Source: Rhodamnia argentea
Taxonomy: Eukaryota; Streptophyta; Magnoliopsida; Myrtales; Myrtaceae
Direction of reading: 5' to 3'
Assembly (NCBI RefSeq): GCF_020921035.1
Contig: NC_063155.1
Span: 15,829,311 to 15,893,310 of the forward strand
DNA length: 64,000 nt
Within the stretch, counting starts at the first letter, position 1, and every line of letters starts with the position of its first letter. The notes below the pieces were generated by a model, which saw nothing but the letters and a program-made list of their open reading frames with translations, made no database searches and was not told the origin of the DNA. A program made the position numbers and the translations under genes. Positions 46,641 to 57,321 of the stretch are shown here, in pieces.

Positions 46641-47408
46641 TGGCCTACCTAGTGTTGCAGATGCTTTTCGATCGAGTGATCGAGCTTTTCAGTACTAACT
46701 TCTTAACAAGTGCAATATCCGTGCAAAGTGCGGCTTGATAACTAGATGCTTTAACATGGTACTAGTTTCTTCATTCGTGTGTGCTATGCACGTTTTATGC
46801 ATGTGGAAGATGCAAGATGGATTTACATGACATCTTGATGAGATTCACAAAGCCTGTATGGAAAAAAATACAAATGGAAAGTGAAAGCCAACAAATTATT
46901 TGACCCTAGTAACTTATTATGAAAAATAACAAAAAAATCATGACCCTAGTTCAATATCCCTTGCTTCACAGGCATTAATAAATAGCAACCAAGAGATCAC
47001 TATGTAATATTGCATCTCACTCACAGCTTTTTGGTTTCGAACAAACGGAGAAATAACACGACACTACGAGCCATCGAAATCTTGCTTGTACAATTCCACC
47101 CACGCTTGCGATCCTTAGGAAATGATAGGAGTAACAATGCAATACCATGCAGACCATTGCAAATATAATTTAAATTTATATTGAATCGGGCACTTGCATA
47201 ACACGTGCATAACATGTGCGAATGAAAGAACTAGTATTACGTTAAGGCCTTTATTCATGGATAACAGTTATGAAGCCACCACTTTGCACATATATTGCAC
47301 GGTTTTTGTTTTATGCTTTTTTCTTCCAACATTGGGTGACTGATTGGCAAGGATAAATCATTGAATTCATTCCTACTTGAACTAGTTCTAGATCAATCAA
47401 GACACTAA
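46641..47408. other. Further partial copy of the resistance-gene upstream repeat
   Basis: Text near 46.85-46.98 and 47.10-47.29 kb (AAGGCCTTTATTCATGGATA, GCATAACA(C/T)GTGCATA) matches the repeat at 45.74-45.95 kb. No coding sequence is supported. Confidence 0.5.
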
Positions 47409-48092
47409 TCACTCACACCTTCAATATCCATGTCATGACACAATTTCTTAAGCAGAGTCGTCTTCCCACACCCACTCGGGCCAATCACAACAATAACAAA
47501 CACTCCCTCCTCCATCAACCGCTCCTTGAGCTTCCTCAAGGATGGCCTTCACCACCTAACTGACAATGAAATTGGGTGCCATAGGGACCGCGAGGTTGCT
47601 CGAAGCCCCGAGCCCGCTCTGGAGGGCCCCGCCGTTCGCTTGATGATTGGAATGGATCATCTCCTGAACTCCTATCCTCATCTCCTTAACTCCCGCACTC
47701 ATCTACCATAAAATCTCCCCATTGGTCCTTGTGTTTAGCAGCGGCATGTAAATCTGGAACTCCCTCAAGACTTCCGCATCGAACTTGGTCAGCTTCTTTT
47801 AATACATAAATTACTTCCAAAAGTTGAGTTGGCGGATCCTTGAGCACTTCTCGACCAGTCTTTTGTCTTCAACAAATAAGTCCTTGATCGGATCCATCTC
47901 TCTTGGACTATGGTCTAGCCGTTGGTTGTACTCATCCCATTTGTTGATGATTGGGTCTATTTTGCTCAAGATGGATTCAATCTTGTTGACCTGGGGACGA
48001 AATGCTGTAACGGTTCACACTCCCTTCTTAACGACCGACAACAGCTCACTGGATGCTGTTTCCACAGCAGTTCCTACAATATCAACCGACAT
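47409..48092 (-). pseudogene. RPW8-type NBS-LRR (ADR1/NRG1 class) first-exon pseudogene
   Basis: On the minus strand an ATG at 48092 opens MSVDIVGTAVETASSELLSV, the start of an RPW8 domain, followed by coiled-coil-like text (VNKIESILSKIDPIINKWDE). It ends with LKERLMEEGVFVIVVIGPSG and CGKTTLLKKLCHDMDIEG, the P-loop end of exon 1 in this class. A donor-like GTGTGAGT follows at the place where these genes have an intron. In-frame stops occur near 48022, 47814 and further on, and there is a frameshift before LKERL. The second exon (rest of NB-ARC and LRR) is not seen nearby. Intact members are helper NLRs that act downstream of sensor NLRs. Confidence 0.8.
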
Positions 48093-48892
48093 TTCTGTTT
48101 TGCAAAGGATGCTTTTCTCTGCTCTTTTGTGTTCTTCTGGTTGTTTCGAAGAGGTAAGAAGGATGAGGTTCCAGACGATTTCTTCCTTGGGAAGGGCAGA
48201 GCTAAAGAGTAGAGAAGTAAAAAGATGTGTTTCATGGAACTGAAGGAAGATGTCCAGAAGGCTGTTTGCAAAGACATGGTTGAGAACAAGAGATCGAGTC
48301 GGTTTACCGCTTCGTCATCCTCATTTTCTCTAAGACAAAGGATCAAGAAAACGCAAACACTTCTCGCCAGTTCATCTTCAGAATTTGCAAGAATTTGAGT
48401 GGAAAGAGAGCATTCTTTTTGAAGAGTGAAAATCTTGCCTGGTCTTAACTCTGAACGTACCTCTTGTAGTACAGTGCTTGCCTTGAAAATCTTAACTAGA
48501 GAAGAGAAGTCTTTTGTTTCTGCTTAGCCTACGAAACCAATCCACCTAATGGTGGATACTCAATTCGTGGAGAAGAAGAATAAACACAGACTCATCTTGT
48601 CTTGCATGAAAAAGCCATTCTTTTCCTTTGACCGAAAAGCATGCCCAATTCGTCATTAGCTTTCACTTTTTGCTTGCATTTTTTTTTTTTTTTTGCTCTG
48701 TAGGATTTGTGAATCTTATCAAGTTAATTTAGGGTATAATGAATGGTAACCCAAATTCAAAGTTACAAATCCCATACATAACATTGCAAATGTCATGGAA
48801 ATCTATCTTGCATCTTACACATGCATCAAGCATGCATAGCACATATGAACGCAGGAACAAGTACCACCTTAAGGCATTTGCTTATAGACACA
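48093..48892. other. Spacer and left flank of the CACTA element
   Basis: No gene is supported. From about 48.70 kb this is the resistance-gene upstream repeat (GGATTTGTGAATCTTATCA, CATACATAACATTGCAAATG), cut at 48892 by the CACTA element. Confidence 0.5.
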
Positions 48893-48899
48893 CACTACA

Positions 48900-49610
48900 A
48901 AAAAATGAGGATTTAGTGACGAATTTTGCCACGAAAAATTTTGCAAAATTCGTCGCTAATTGACTTTTGCGGCGAATTTTGCCACGAAAAAAAATTCGTG
49001 GCTAATCGGGCGTCGCAAAATTTAGCGACGAAATTTTGAAGTTTCGTCGCTAAATTTTGCGCCGAAAATATATTTCTTCGCTAAAGTCGTCGCTAAAATT
49101 TAGCAACGAAAATTCCATTTTGTCTCTAACATTTAGCGACGAAAAGTATTTTTTGTCGCTAAATTTAGCGACGAAAAGTATATTTCGTCGCTAAAATTTT
49201 AGCGACAACTTTAGCGACGAAAAGTATATTTTGTCGCTAAAATTTAGCGACGACTTTAGCGACGAAATATATTTTTGTCGCAAAATTTAGCGACGAAATA
49301 TATTTTTGTCGCAAAATTTAGCGACAAAATTTCAAAATTTCGTCGCTTAATTTTGCGACGCCGGATTAGCCACGAATTTTTTTTCGTGGCAAAAGTCGTC
49401 GCAAAAGTCAATTAGCAACGAATTTTGCAAAATTTTTCGTGGAAAAATTAGCGACGAAATCAACTTTTCGTCGCTAAATTTGATTCGACGAAATTTTTTT
49501 TTTGCCACGAATATTATTCAGCGATAAATTTGGCAACGAAATTTGTTCAGCCATGACTTTTGCGACGATCGGGCATCGGACGAATTTTGCGACAAACTTT
49601 TATAATTTGT
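48900..49610. repeat. Left subterminal motif array of the CACTA element
   Basis: Dense direct and inverted copies of (T)TAGCGACGAAA and related TTTTGCCACGAA motifs, spaced by short A/T tracts. Such subterminal clusters are the transposase-binding regions of CACTA elements. Confidence 0.85.
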
Positions 49611-50105
49611 GATCGTATAATAAAATAATTTCTTTTAATTTTCAATTTTAAATATAATTAAAAACAAAATAAATTTCTAGAATTTGTATTTAACATTGAT
49701 AAAGCAAGATCTAAATATTATTATAATATGCAAACCAAATACATTCATCTACCATTCATGGACAAAGCTTCCCATCTTCAACTTTATTTACTGCAATGAA
49801 AATTTGAGAGCCAAAAGGAGAGAGAACGAAATTTCAACTCTATTAACTGCAATGAAAATCTTGATCTGATCCTTGCCTCAGAAGCATCTCTTCTGGTAAT
49901 CAGAATAAGTTAAAATAGGAATTCACATAAACAATTAATATCAGAACATCAGATTTCTGTACTTGACCAGCAATTTTTTTTTTCAGCTTTTCAGAACTAA
50001 GGTAAATATGACCTGCTAACAAGTCAGATATCCAGGACTTGTGATAACAATGAGATTATGCATCACAAGGATTCTACTTGCTAAATAGACAAGCTGACGC
50101 ATCAG
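49611..50105. other. Internal CACTA segment, 3' side of the captured CLC-g fragment
   Basis: AT-rich sequence with no identified domain. It may include captured intron or 3' sequence of the channel gene. Confidence 0.35.
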
Positions 50106-51602
50106 AAGACAGCAGGGTATTACGACACTTCATCATACCAAGATGCCATCTCTTCAAGGGCAAACAGCAAACCACCAACTGGGGCACGAAATGCAGCAGC
50201 AATTCCAGCAGCTGATCCCCATGTTACAAAGTCTCGCCGATCTCGATTGTTCTTGAAATACCGAAGCCACTTCCAAATTAAAACCATATTTCTTTGACCC
50301 ACCTTGACCCTATAGTGATGCAATACAAGCATCAGTGTGGACCAAGGGTCCAGCCTTGCCAACAAGAAGAGATGATGACACTGCAGAAATGCTTCCAATA
50401 ATCTGTCGATTGAATAATGCCCCATCAAATTCACAAACTTGAGACAGAACATCCTTACAAGGCTATGCCTTAAATGACAAATTAACTGAACAGTTACCCT
50501 TCCAGACATGGGGGAAAATCATGTTAACTCAAACGGCAACTCTATTCCAAGCATAACATGATGATACTCTCTTACAAGCCTATTACGCTCCATCTCACAC
50601 CCAGGGTTGGAAGAGATGCTTATGAAACCACCAACAAGGAAATCCCAAGATACATACAATTAGAAACCTGCCAAGCAAGAAACCAAATGCATGAAATTTT
50701 ACCTTCACAAATAACGTTCTCAATGTAAAAATTCCTAGTGCATCCACACCATTGAGGTAAGCCTTAACTTCTGGAATACCCGAACCAGCAGCAGCTGGTG
50801 ACACCAATGCTGTGATAAGGGCCGCAAAAAAAGTGAGCCCGAAATTGGTAAGAGAAAAAACAAGAAAGGCCATTCCAAACCTGCAGGAGGAATTAGATGA
50901 TATTACCAAGGTTTCCTCTACTTGGAAGATGAAAAAAGCAAACTTCTACTAACAAAGCGAGTCCAAAGCTTTCTTTTCTGAGTACTTAAGACTCTGAGAA
51001 AACTAAACAGTTCTGATTGCAAATTCCTTTGACTCTGCATACATCCATAGATAACAGAAGACCTCCAATTTAACTAAGCCTATTTTGCTTAATGCTCTTA
51101 ATCTTAGATTGACTCAGAAACACAACAAATAGCAATGATTTTAGTAGTGATTTCACTACCTGCGTTCCAACATCATATCTGAAGTGATCACGAACTTAAT
51201 TCCTGCAAGGTTCTCAACAGCAAGGTTGATGCAGAACCCAATAACACCAACACCAACAATCCCACCAATCAAAAAGCACAACAACCACTTCATAAAAATG
51301 TACTGGAAGATCTGGATCTTCCCTCTTGTCCTCCAATCTTGCTTGAAAAAATCATTTTCTGCAATCTTGCACCCAAGAGCCAACAATTCCCACGAAAAAT
51401 AACTAAAAAAGCTCCAATTTCTGCTAGTTAAATAACTCGGGTACTGAAAAAGACAAAACATGATGATGAATGAAGTCTCAGAAAATGACCCCAGAAAGGA
51501 GATAAACTTACTCATAATCAAGGCTCTCGATCGGGCACACCTTGGCTCCAACAATGGCCACCTGTGAAGTGGAGTTTGTCCGTCAGACAATGGCAGAGAC
51601 AC
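50106..51602 (-). pseudogene. CLC-g: Captured CLC-g-like chloride channel gene fragment with introns
   Basis: Minus-strand exon pieces appear in gene order. VAIVGAKVCPIESLDYE (about 51564-51514) is followed, after an intron, by IAENDFFKQDWRTRGKIQIF...ENLAGIKFVITSDMM (about 51383-51170). Next come FGMAFLVFSLTNFGLTFFAA and PAAAGSGIPEVKAYLNGVDA (about 50880-50702), ending before a GT donor. Then [32 protein letters not shown] and a stop before GQGGSKKYG (about 50400-50300). A frameshift later come [20 protein letters not shown] and [15 protein letters not shown] (to about 50120). Wording fits plant CLC-g, whose intact form is an endomembrane anion transporter. The pore motif has Ala where other CLCs have the gating Glu (GKAGP). 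Stop, frameshift and missing ends make it non-functional. Introns are kept, so the capture was of genomic DNA. Confidence 0.88.
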
Positions 51603-51711
51603 TGCATCAAACTAGCTAGCACACAGGAGATACCCGTGAAGCAGACTTATGACAATCAATAACTTCTCAGACACAAGAGACCCAAACATTTGCCAGAACC
51701 ACATCACCAAC

Positions 51712-51816
51712 CTGTCCCTGCTGAAAATAAGCTTTTGCATTGTTCTCTCCATCACGTACTGCAAATTCAGCATCCAACAATGCTCCCTTCAGATCACATA
51801 GTTTCAATTTACAAGC
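51712..51816 (-). pseudogene. CYP40: Captured CYP40 (SQUINT-type) TPR exon
   Basis: Exactly one open exon of 105 bp on the minus strand: ACKLKLCDLKGALLDAEFAV then RDGENNAKAYFQQGQ, preceded by an acceptor (TATTGCTCCAG) and followed by a donor (GTTGGTGATG). It matches the TPR region of plant cyclophilin-40, an Hsp90 co-chaperone that promotes AGO1 loading. Flanking sequence looks like intron. It lies just upstream of the CLC-g fragment on the same strand. Another TPR co-chaperone is possible but less likely from the KLKLxDLKGALLD wording. Confidence 0.8.
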
Positions 51817-51924
51817 CTGGAGCAATATATTCTTGTCAAACCAATCATTTTGATCTTCAAAGCTTCCTCTTGGCTCTCATAGAGTCTAGCATCGACCAGA
51901 AACTACGTACCCAAGAGAAATTCT

Positions 51925-52290
51925 AGTGAAACAAACGAAATTTGCAAACACTGAACAAAAAACAAGATGCCAAGAAAACCAAAATCCAACCTTCTCCAAC
52001 TCCATGCTTCTCTGGCAGGAGACGCCTCGATGCAGGCCAGCGGCTCGGATCGGCGTCTCTCAAGGAATGCAGCAGCAGATCGTCGTCTCCTAGAAGCCGA
52101 ATCTTGGACAGCACCAAGACCCTCGAAGCCATGAACTTGGACCCCATCTCGCGCAACCCATCGAAGCGGAGGAACTCCTGGTTCGAGAGGTCGAGGCGCT
52201 TGAGGGGCAACGGGAACTGTGCAATCTGGCGGAGGACGAAGGACGGATTGCCGCGAAATGGGCTGAGGTTGATGGACTTGAGGGATGTGA
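51925..52290 (-). pseudogene. Captured gene fragment, LRR-like
   Basis: A minus-strand frame reads RHFTSLKSINLSPFRGNPSF...FPLPLKRLDLSNQEFLRFDG...VLVLSKIRLLGDDDLLLHSL. The LxxLDLSNQ pattern and GC-rich plant codon use suggest an LRR segment, perhaps from an F-box/LRR protein. The family call is tentative. Confidence 0.45.
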
Positions 52291-52396
52291 AGTGCCGGGA
52301 TCGACCATCCTACGAACCTCTCCCTCCTATAGAATGGAAATCATGACCGACCGATTGGGGAATTCCCGGCAACATTCTAGGTTTTGGATAGGAATC

Positions 52397-52670
52397 AAAA
52401 GTGAGACACGGGAATTTTTACGAGGTTCGCCGCGATTTGAAACAACACGGAGCGAGAGTAAGCAAATAATAGCAGATCCCGCACAAAGAAGGAAAAGCAA
52501 GTGCACACTACCTCGACGAGAATTCCAGCACGTTTCTCATCGCAATCGCGGGCCGAATCGAACAAAAGCGACGAACGCCTGAAGAGACTCGGACTCCAAG
52601 AGCTCAAAATGGTTGGACGAGACCTCGATCATCTCGAGCTCGCACCAATCGCCGTGCCGTTACGGGAAGG
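52397..52670 (-). pseudogene. Captured 5' exon-like fragment of unidentified gene
   Basis: On the minus strand a GC-rich exon-like stretch contains SWSPSLFRRSSLLFDSARDC and ends AGILVE before GTAGTGTG, a plausible donor. It could be the first exon of the LRR-like gene beside it. No family is recognised. Confidence 0.35.
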
Positions 52671-52783
52671 CCACAAAAAAAAAGGGGTGAGGAGGGAGTC
52701 AGGGCGCGGGGGTCAAAAGGTTGGGGATGGAGAGGGAAAAGGAAAAGAAAAAAGAAAGAACGCGGCAAATGGGTTTTGTTTGG

Positions 52784-54240
52784 GAACTTTAGCGACGAAA
52801 ACTCATTTTCGTTGCCAATTTAGCGACAAAAATGCATATTCATCGCTAAATTAGCGACGAAAAAAAGGATACGTCACTAATTTAGCGACGAAAAATTTAT
52901 TTCGTCGCTAAATTAGCGACAAATAAATGGATTCGTCGCTATTTTGAATATTTTATTTTTTATTTTTATTGATATTCTATTAGCGACGAACCACTTTTTC
53001 GTCACTAAATTGAATATTTTCTTTTTCGTTTTTTTTCATATTATATTAGCGACGAATCACTCTTTCGTCGCTAATTTAGCGACGAAATTGTTGTTTCGTC
53101 TCTAATTTGAATATTTTATTTTTTATTTTTATTCATATTCAATTAGTGACGAATAATTTGTTTCGTCGATAATTTAGCGACGAACCATTTTTTTCGTGGC
53201 TAATTAGCGACGAACCATTTTTTTTTTGTGGCTAATTTAGCGACGAACCATTTTTTTCGTGGCTAATTTAGCGACGAACCATTTTTTTCGTGGCTAATTA
53301 GCGACGAACCATTTTTTTTTGTGGCTAATTTAGCGACGAACCATTTTTTTCGTGGCTAATTTAGCGACGAACCCTTTTTCGTCACTAAATTGAATATTTT
53401 CTTTTTCATTTTTTTTCATATTATATTAGCGACGAATCACTCTTTCGTCGCTAATTTAGCGACGAAATTGTTGTTTCGTCGCTAATTTGAATATTTTCAT
53501 TTTTATTTTTATTCATATTCAATTAGCGACGAATAATTTGTTTCGTCGCTAATTTAGCGACTAACCATTTTTTTCGTGGCTAATTTAGTGACGAACCATT
53601 TTTTTTCGTGGCTAATTTAGCGACGAACCATTTTTTTCGTGGCTAATTAGCGACGAACCATTTTTTTTCGTGGCTAATTTAGCGACGAACCCTTTTTTTC
53701 GTTGCTAAATTAGCGACGAAATAGTTTATTCGCCGCTATTCTTTTTTATTTTTATTCATATTCTATTAGCAACGAATTTTTCTTTCGTTATAATTTGAAT
53801 ATTTTCTTTTTTCTAATTTTTATTCTTAATTTATTAAATTTTTATTTATTCTATTTATTATTAAATATTTTCTTTCTATTCTTATTTTTGAAAAAAATAG
53901 AATTCAAAATAATTCGAATTTGGAATTCTATCCTATTGGAAATTTCGTCGTTAAATGAGTAACGAAAAATGAGAACAATCTGAAGCTTCTCTATCCTATA
54001 GAATAGCGATAAACTTAGTTTTTTGTCGCTAATTTTGAGATAAACTTGTTTGTCGCTATGTAGTGACAAATTTTGCAACGAATATTTTTTGTCGCCAATT
54101 ACTAAATTCGTTGCTAATTTTGCGATGATTTGTTTTTTGTCGCTAATTAGCAAGGACTCGCATCTATATTTGTTGGTAATTTGACAATGATTTTTTTTTT
54201 GTCGCTAATTAGCGACGAATAGTCCAATTAGCGACGAAAT
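52784..54240. repeat. Internal motif array of the CACTA element
   Basis: TTAGCGACGAA(A/C) and inverted TTTCGTCGCTAA motifs alternate with CATTTTTTTCGTGGCTAA units. A longer repeat (about 420 bp) is visible: the text from TTGAATATTTTCTTTTTC to GTGGCTAATTAGCGACGAAC near 53.01-53.27 kb recurs near 53.39-53.66 kb. Confidence 0.85.
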
Positions 54241-54243
54241 TAG

Positions 54244-54261
54244 CCACGGCACTTGCCGTGG
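54244..54261. repeat. Perfect 8-bp inverted repeat at the array/plastid junction
   Basis: CCACGGCA-CT-TGCCGTGG is a perfect hairpin with a 2-nt spacer. It sits where the motif array stops and plastid-derived sequence begins (about 10 bp further right). Confidence 0.8.
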
Positions 54262-54271
54262 AAAAGAAAAA

Positions 54272-54401
54272 GTGATAAAAACGAATAAGCCTCAATTCCA
54301 ATAAATTATATCTTCTACTAAAACATTAGGAAATAGAAGCCCTTTTGAAAGAAGCTATCCAGGAACGGAAGGAACGCTTTCTACTTCGGGAACAAGGATA
54401 A
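54272..54401 (+). pseudogene. atpA: Plastid atpA 3' end fragment
   Basis: Plus-strand text translates as KTNKPQFQ, a stop, IISSTKT, then after a small deletion EALLKEAIQERKERFLLREQ and a stop. This is the C-terminus of the plastid ATP synthase alpha subunit. The changes from the expected text at the end (QEQ to QER, LLQEQ to LLREQ), an in-frame stop and the deletion show long decay in the nucleus. Confidence 0.85.
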
Positions 54402-54614
54402 TAAAAATAAATAAATTGATCGCTCTTCATTTTTGCTTATTAATGTAATCTTTACTTAATTAATAATATATTCAGTTTTTTAATTTAAATAATATTCACT
54501 CTATTTCATTTTCTATTAAAAAGAATGAATATAAATTAATAGAAAATAGAATATAAGAAATAACATAAATAAGCTAAGCTAAATGACGTATTATAGGCAT
54601 TTCTTATTTAAATC
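54402..54614. other. AT-rich segment between two plastid fragments
   Basis: Position after atpA suggests plastid intergenic DNA, but I cannot confirm this by eye. Confidence 0.35.
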
Positions 54615-54955
54615 ATTCACCGTTTAAAGAAAGAAAGGATCCCAAAGAATCGATCTTTCTTTTATTTGTTGAATCTCTCCTTGATTGATCAATGTGTGAT
54701 ATTCTGAATCCTCACTACTAATGGAATCGAAATGATCTTTGGATTGATCGGAAGATCCTTTCAATTGGCTAGAATCCGTTACTTGAACGAAACTATATCT
54801 TGTATAATCATATCTAATATTTGACGATACATTCTGTACTTTGCTAGAAAACCGATCCTTGTTTACCAACCACACATTGTCTAATCAAATCCAATTATCT
54901 CTCGATATGTTCCTAAAAAATTCCGATTTGGGCATATTCTTCCCCCTACTAATGC
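54615..54955 (-). pseudogene. ycf2: Plastid ycf2 fragment
   Basis: Minus-strand text gives FFRNISRDNWI, a stop replacing Trp, [40 protein letters not shown] and [19 protein letters not shown] before a stop. This is an internal part of plastid Ycf2, several hundred residues from its N-terminus. An 83-codon open frame remains at 54624-54875 by chance. ycf2 and atpA lie far apart in plastid genomes, so the two pieces were joined during or before nuclear insertion. Confidence 0.9.
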
Positions 54956-55378
54956 CTTTCTTAAGCTTTCATGATATTTTATTAGTCAAAATAAAAAAGA
55001 AATAATTTTTCCTAATTTTGAAAAAAACTTCATTTTTTCTGATAATGTTTTTGAAAACTTCATTAATTGATTTAGAACATCTCTTATTCGTTGATAGTAT
55101 CTTATCTATCTTAGAAGAAAGAGTCGATCAATTTCATTTTTCTGAATGACACAATTACAATATATATTTATGGCGATTTAATATTATGCAAAGCGAATCG
55201 TTTTTGAATAGATCCTTACTCTACTCTATTTGGTACCTCATCAAAGTTAAATATTTTTCTAAGCTATATTTTATCAAAAAAATAGATCTCTATTTTTTGT
55301 TTGTTCACTACTTTATATATGTAATAAATATAAAAAAAAGGTTCTAATAAACATGGAAAAAAATATAAATTAAGGATA
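54956..55378. other. AT-rich segment of unknown origin inside the CACTA element
   Basis: Very AT-rich and possibly organellar, with no recognised gene. Confidence 0.35.
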
Positions 55379-56300
55379 GTAATTAGCGACAAAAACAGTC
55401 ATTCGTCGCAAATTAGCGATGAATGACAATATTCGTCGCTAACTTTTAAGAAGAGAATTTACGACGAAAAACGTGATTCGTCACTAATTAGCGACGAAAT
55501 AGGTTTTTGTCGCTAAATTCTTAGCAACAAATTTGCGACGAAATTTGGTTTTCGTCGCTAAATGCTTGGCAACAAATTTGCGACGAAATTTGGTTTTCGT
55601 CGCTAAATGCTTAGCAACAAATTTGCGACGAAATTTAGTTTTCGTCACTAAATGCACAATAGGAGGTTAGCGACGAAAAACACTGTTCGTCGCTAATTAT
55701 TTTTTATTTTTATTTTTATTTAAATCATATTAGCGACGAATAATACATTTTATCGCTAAATTAGCGATGAAAATATTTATTCGTCGCTAATTTTAATTTT
55801 TTCTTTCTTATTTTTATTCATAATGTTAATTTTGCGACAAAAATAACAGTTCGTCGCTAACTTTTAAGAAAAGAATTTGCGACGAAAAAAGGTGTTCGTT
55901 GCTAATTAGCGACGAAACGTGGCCTTTCGTCGCTAATTGGCGACGAATTATATTTTTGTCGCAAAGGATATAGCGACGAATAATATTTTCATGGCTGTTT
56001 TTGTCGCTAATGTGCGACGAAATTTTTTTTGTTGCTATTTTCGTCGCAAATTAGCAACGAAATATTGTTCGTGGCCATTGTCGTTGCAAATTAGCGACGA
56101 AAACTATTTCATGGCCATTTTCGTCGCAAATTAGTGACGAAAACTATTTCGTGGCTATTTTCGTCACAAATTAGTAACGAAATTTGTTTTCGTCGCTATA
56201 TTCGTCGCTAATTTCGTCGCAAATAGCGACGGATATTATTTTTGTCGCTATTTTCGTCGGAAATTAGCGACGAATGTTTTTCGTCGCAAATTTTTCGTGG
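55379..56300. repeat. Right subterminal motif array of the CACTA element
   Basis: Same motif set as on the left, with a local tandem triplicate (TTTGCGACGAAATTTGGTTT and neighbours near 55.53-55.65 kb). It ends in CGTGGCTAAATCCGTG before the terminal inverted repeat. Confidence 0.85.
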
Positions 56301-56324
56301 CTAAATCCGTGTTTTTTTGTAGTG

Positions 56325-57321
56325 ATAACTAGTTACAAAGCAATACTTTGCATAAATATTGCACGTGTTAAGAATTTAGTGAAAAGTGCATGTGAATTAA
56401 GCTTTTAGGGTTTACATTTTAATTTGAGCACCTGTAGATTTTAAAAAAAAGTATATATTGACGGGATTGAAGTATGTTTATTGCAATATTTCTAATAATT
56501 AGATCATTAGAAACATTCACAACCAAAATATTCATGCCTGTAGATTTTAATACACCTATTTGGCAGTATGGATGGCTTATAAAATCGATTCCTTGAGAGA
56601 TTCTACTTAAGTTGAGGGGCAAGAACACACTTATTTTCGACCATTGAGTTGAAATGAGTGATCTAAAATGTATAGATGAATTGTTGGATATTGACTCTGA
56701 TGACCATGTACCTTTCGCTATAATCCATGGAACAAGAGGTATTGGTAAATCCTATCTTGCTAGCATTATTTTCAATCAATTCTAGTCTAAATTCAATTGT
56801 AGTAGTTTCCTTGAAGATCTCGGTTGTCGTGGTTTTCTAGACGTGCAAAAGAAACTACTATCTCAAACACTGGGGTTGACCTCTACTCAAGAAATCTATG
56901 ACATCAATGGAGGCATGGATCACATAAATACAGGACTTGGCAAAAAGAAAGTTGTCATTGTTCTAGATAATATGGACAAGAGGAAGGAACTCAAGAAACT
57001 CGCAGTGAGATGCAATTGATTTGGTACCAATAGTGGGATCATTGTCACTGTTAGGGCATATGGACAATACTAAATGAAGACAACGAAACATGAGCTAGCA
57101 ATTACTTGGCCTACCTAGTATTGTAGATACCTTTGGATCAAGTGACTCCCAACAGTAGACGGAAGTGGAACAATACAATACCTTTGGATCAACCGACTCC
57201 CAACGGTAGACGGAAGTGGAACGATATATTGAGGGACTTAAAGCAAGTCCCGTGTGGGAAAGTCCGAGAAACATTGATGATTAGTTTGAATCTAGACAAA
57301 AAGTCATATGCCTAAAGATAT
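56325..57321 (+). pseudogene. TIR-NBS-LRR remnant, copy 2, 5' part
   Basis: Upstream repeat, then a paralog of the 46.2-46.6 kb fragment: LDIDSDDHVPFAIIHG, GIGKSYLASIIFNQ (P-loop, near 56.74 kb), FLDVQKKLLSQTLG and KKKVVIVLDNMDKRKELKKL (kinase-2, near 56.96 kb). A tandem duplication of about 54 bp (GTAGACGGAAGTGGAAC, near 57.15 and 57.20 kb) precedes LRDLKQVPCGKVRETLMISL, the end of the ARC1 region. Several stops interrupt it. Its continuation lies beyond the TRIM element at 57998. Confidence 0.82.

Larger units (their letters stand above)
48893..56324. mobile_element. CACTA (En/Spm-like) element carrying host gene and plastid fragments
   Basis: The left end CACTACAAAAAAATGAGGAT and the inverted right end CACTACAAAAAAACACGGAT match, followed by TTAG in both. 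Long subterminal arrays of TTAGCGACGAAA/TTTCGTCGCTAA motifs fill about 48.9-49.6, 52.78-54.24 and 55.38-56.32 kb. The right flank starts ATA; the left flank ends ACA after a CA slip, and a related copy at about 45.88 kb shows the empty site ATAGATAACTAG, so the target duplication was probably ATA. No transposase is seen, so it is non-autonomous. Between the arrays lie pieces of a CLC-g-like gene, a CYP40 exon, an LRR-like gene and plastid atpA and ycf2. Confidence 0.88.

Noticed and set aside
47824-48243. 139-codon plus-strand open frame
   Set aside because: It is antisense to the RPW8-type pseudogene, whose minus-strand reading gives recognisable protein.
48900-49610. Regularly repeated short words resembling a CRISPR array
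   Set aside because: The words occur in both orientations with irregular spacing, belong to the CACTA subterminal region, and the genome is a plant.
54624-54875. 83-codon open frame as a possible nuclear gene
   Set aside because: It is a decayed internal fragment of plastid ycf2 with a stop just upstream and no promoter.
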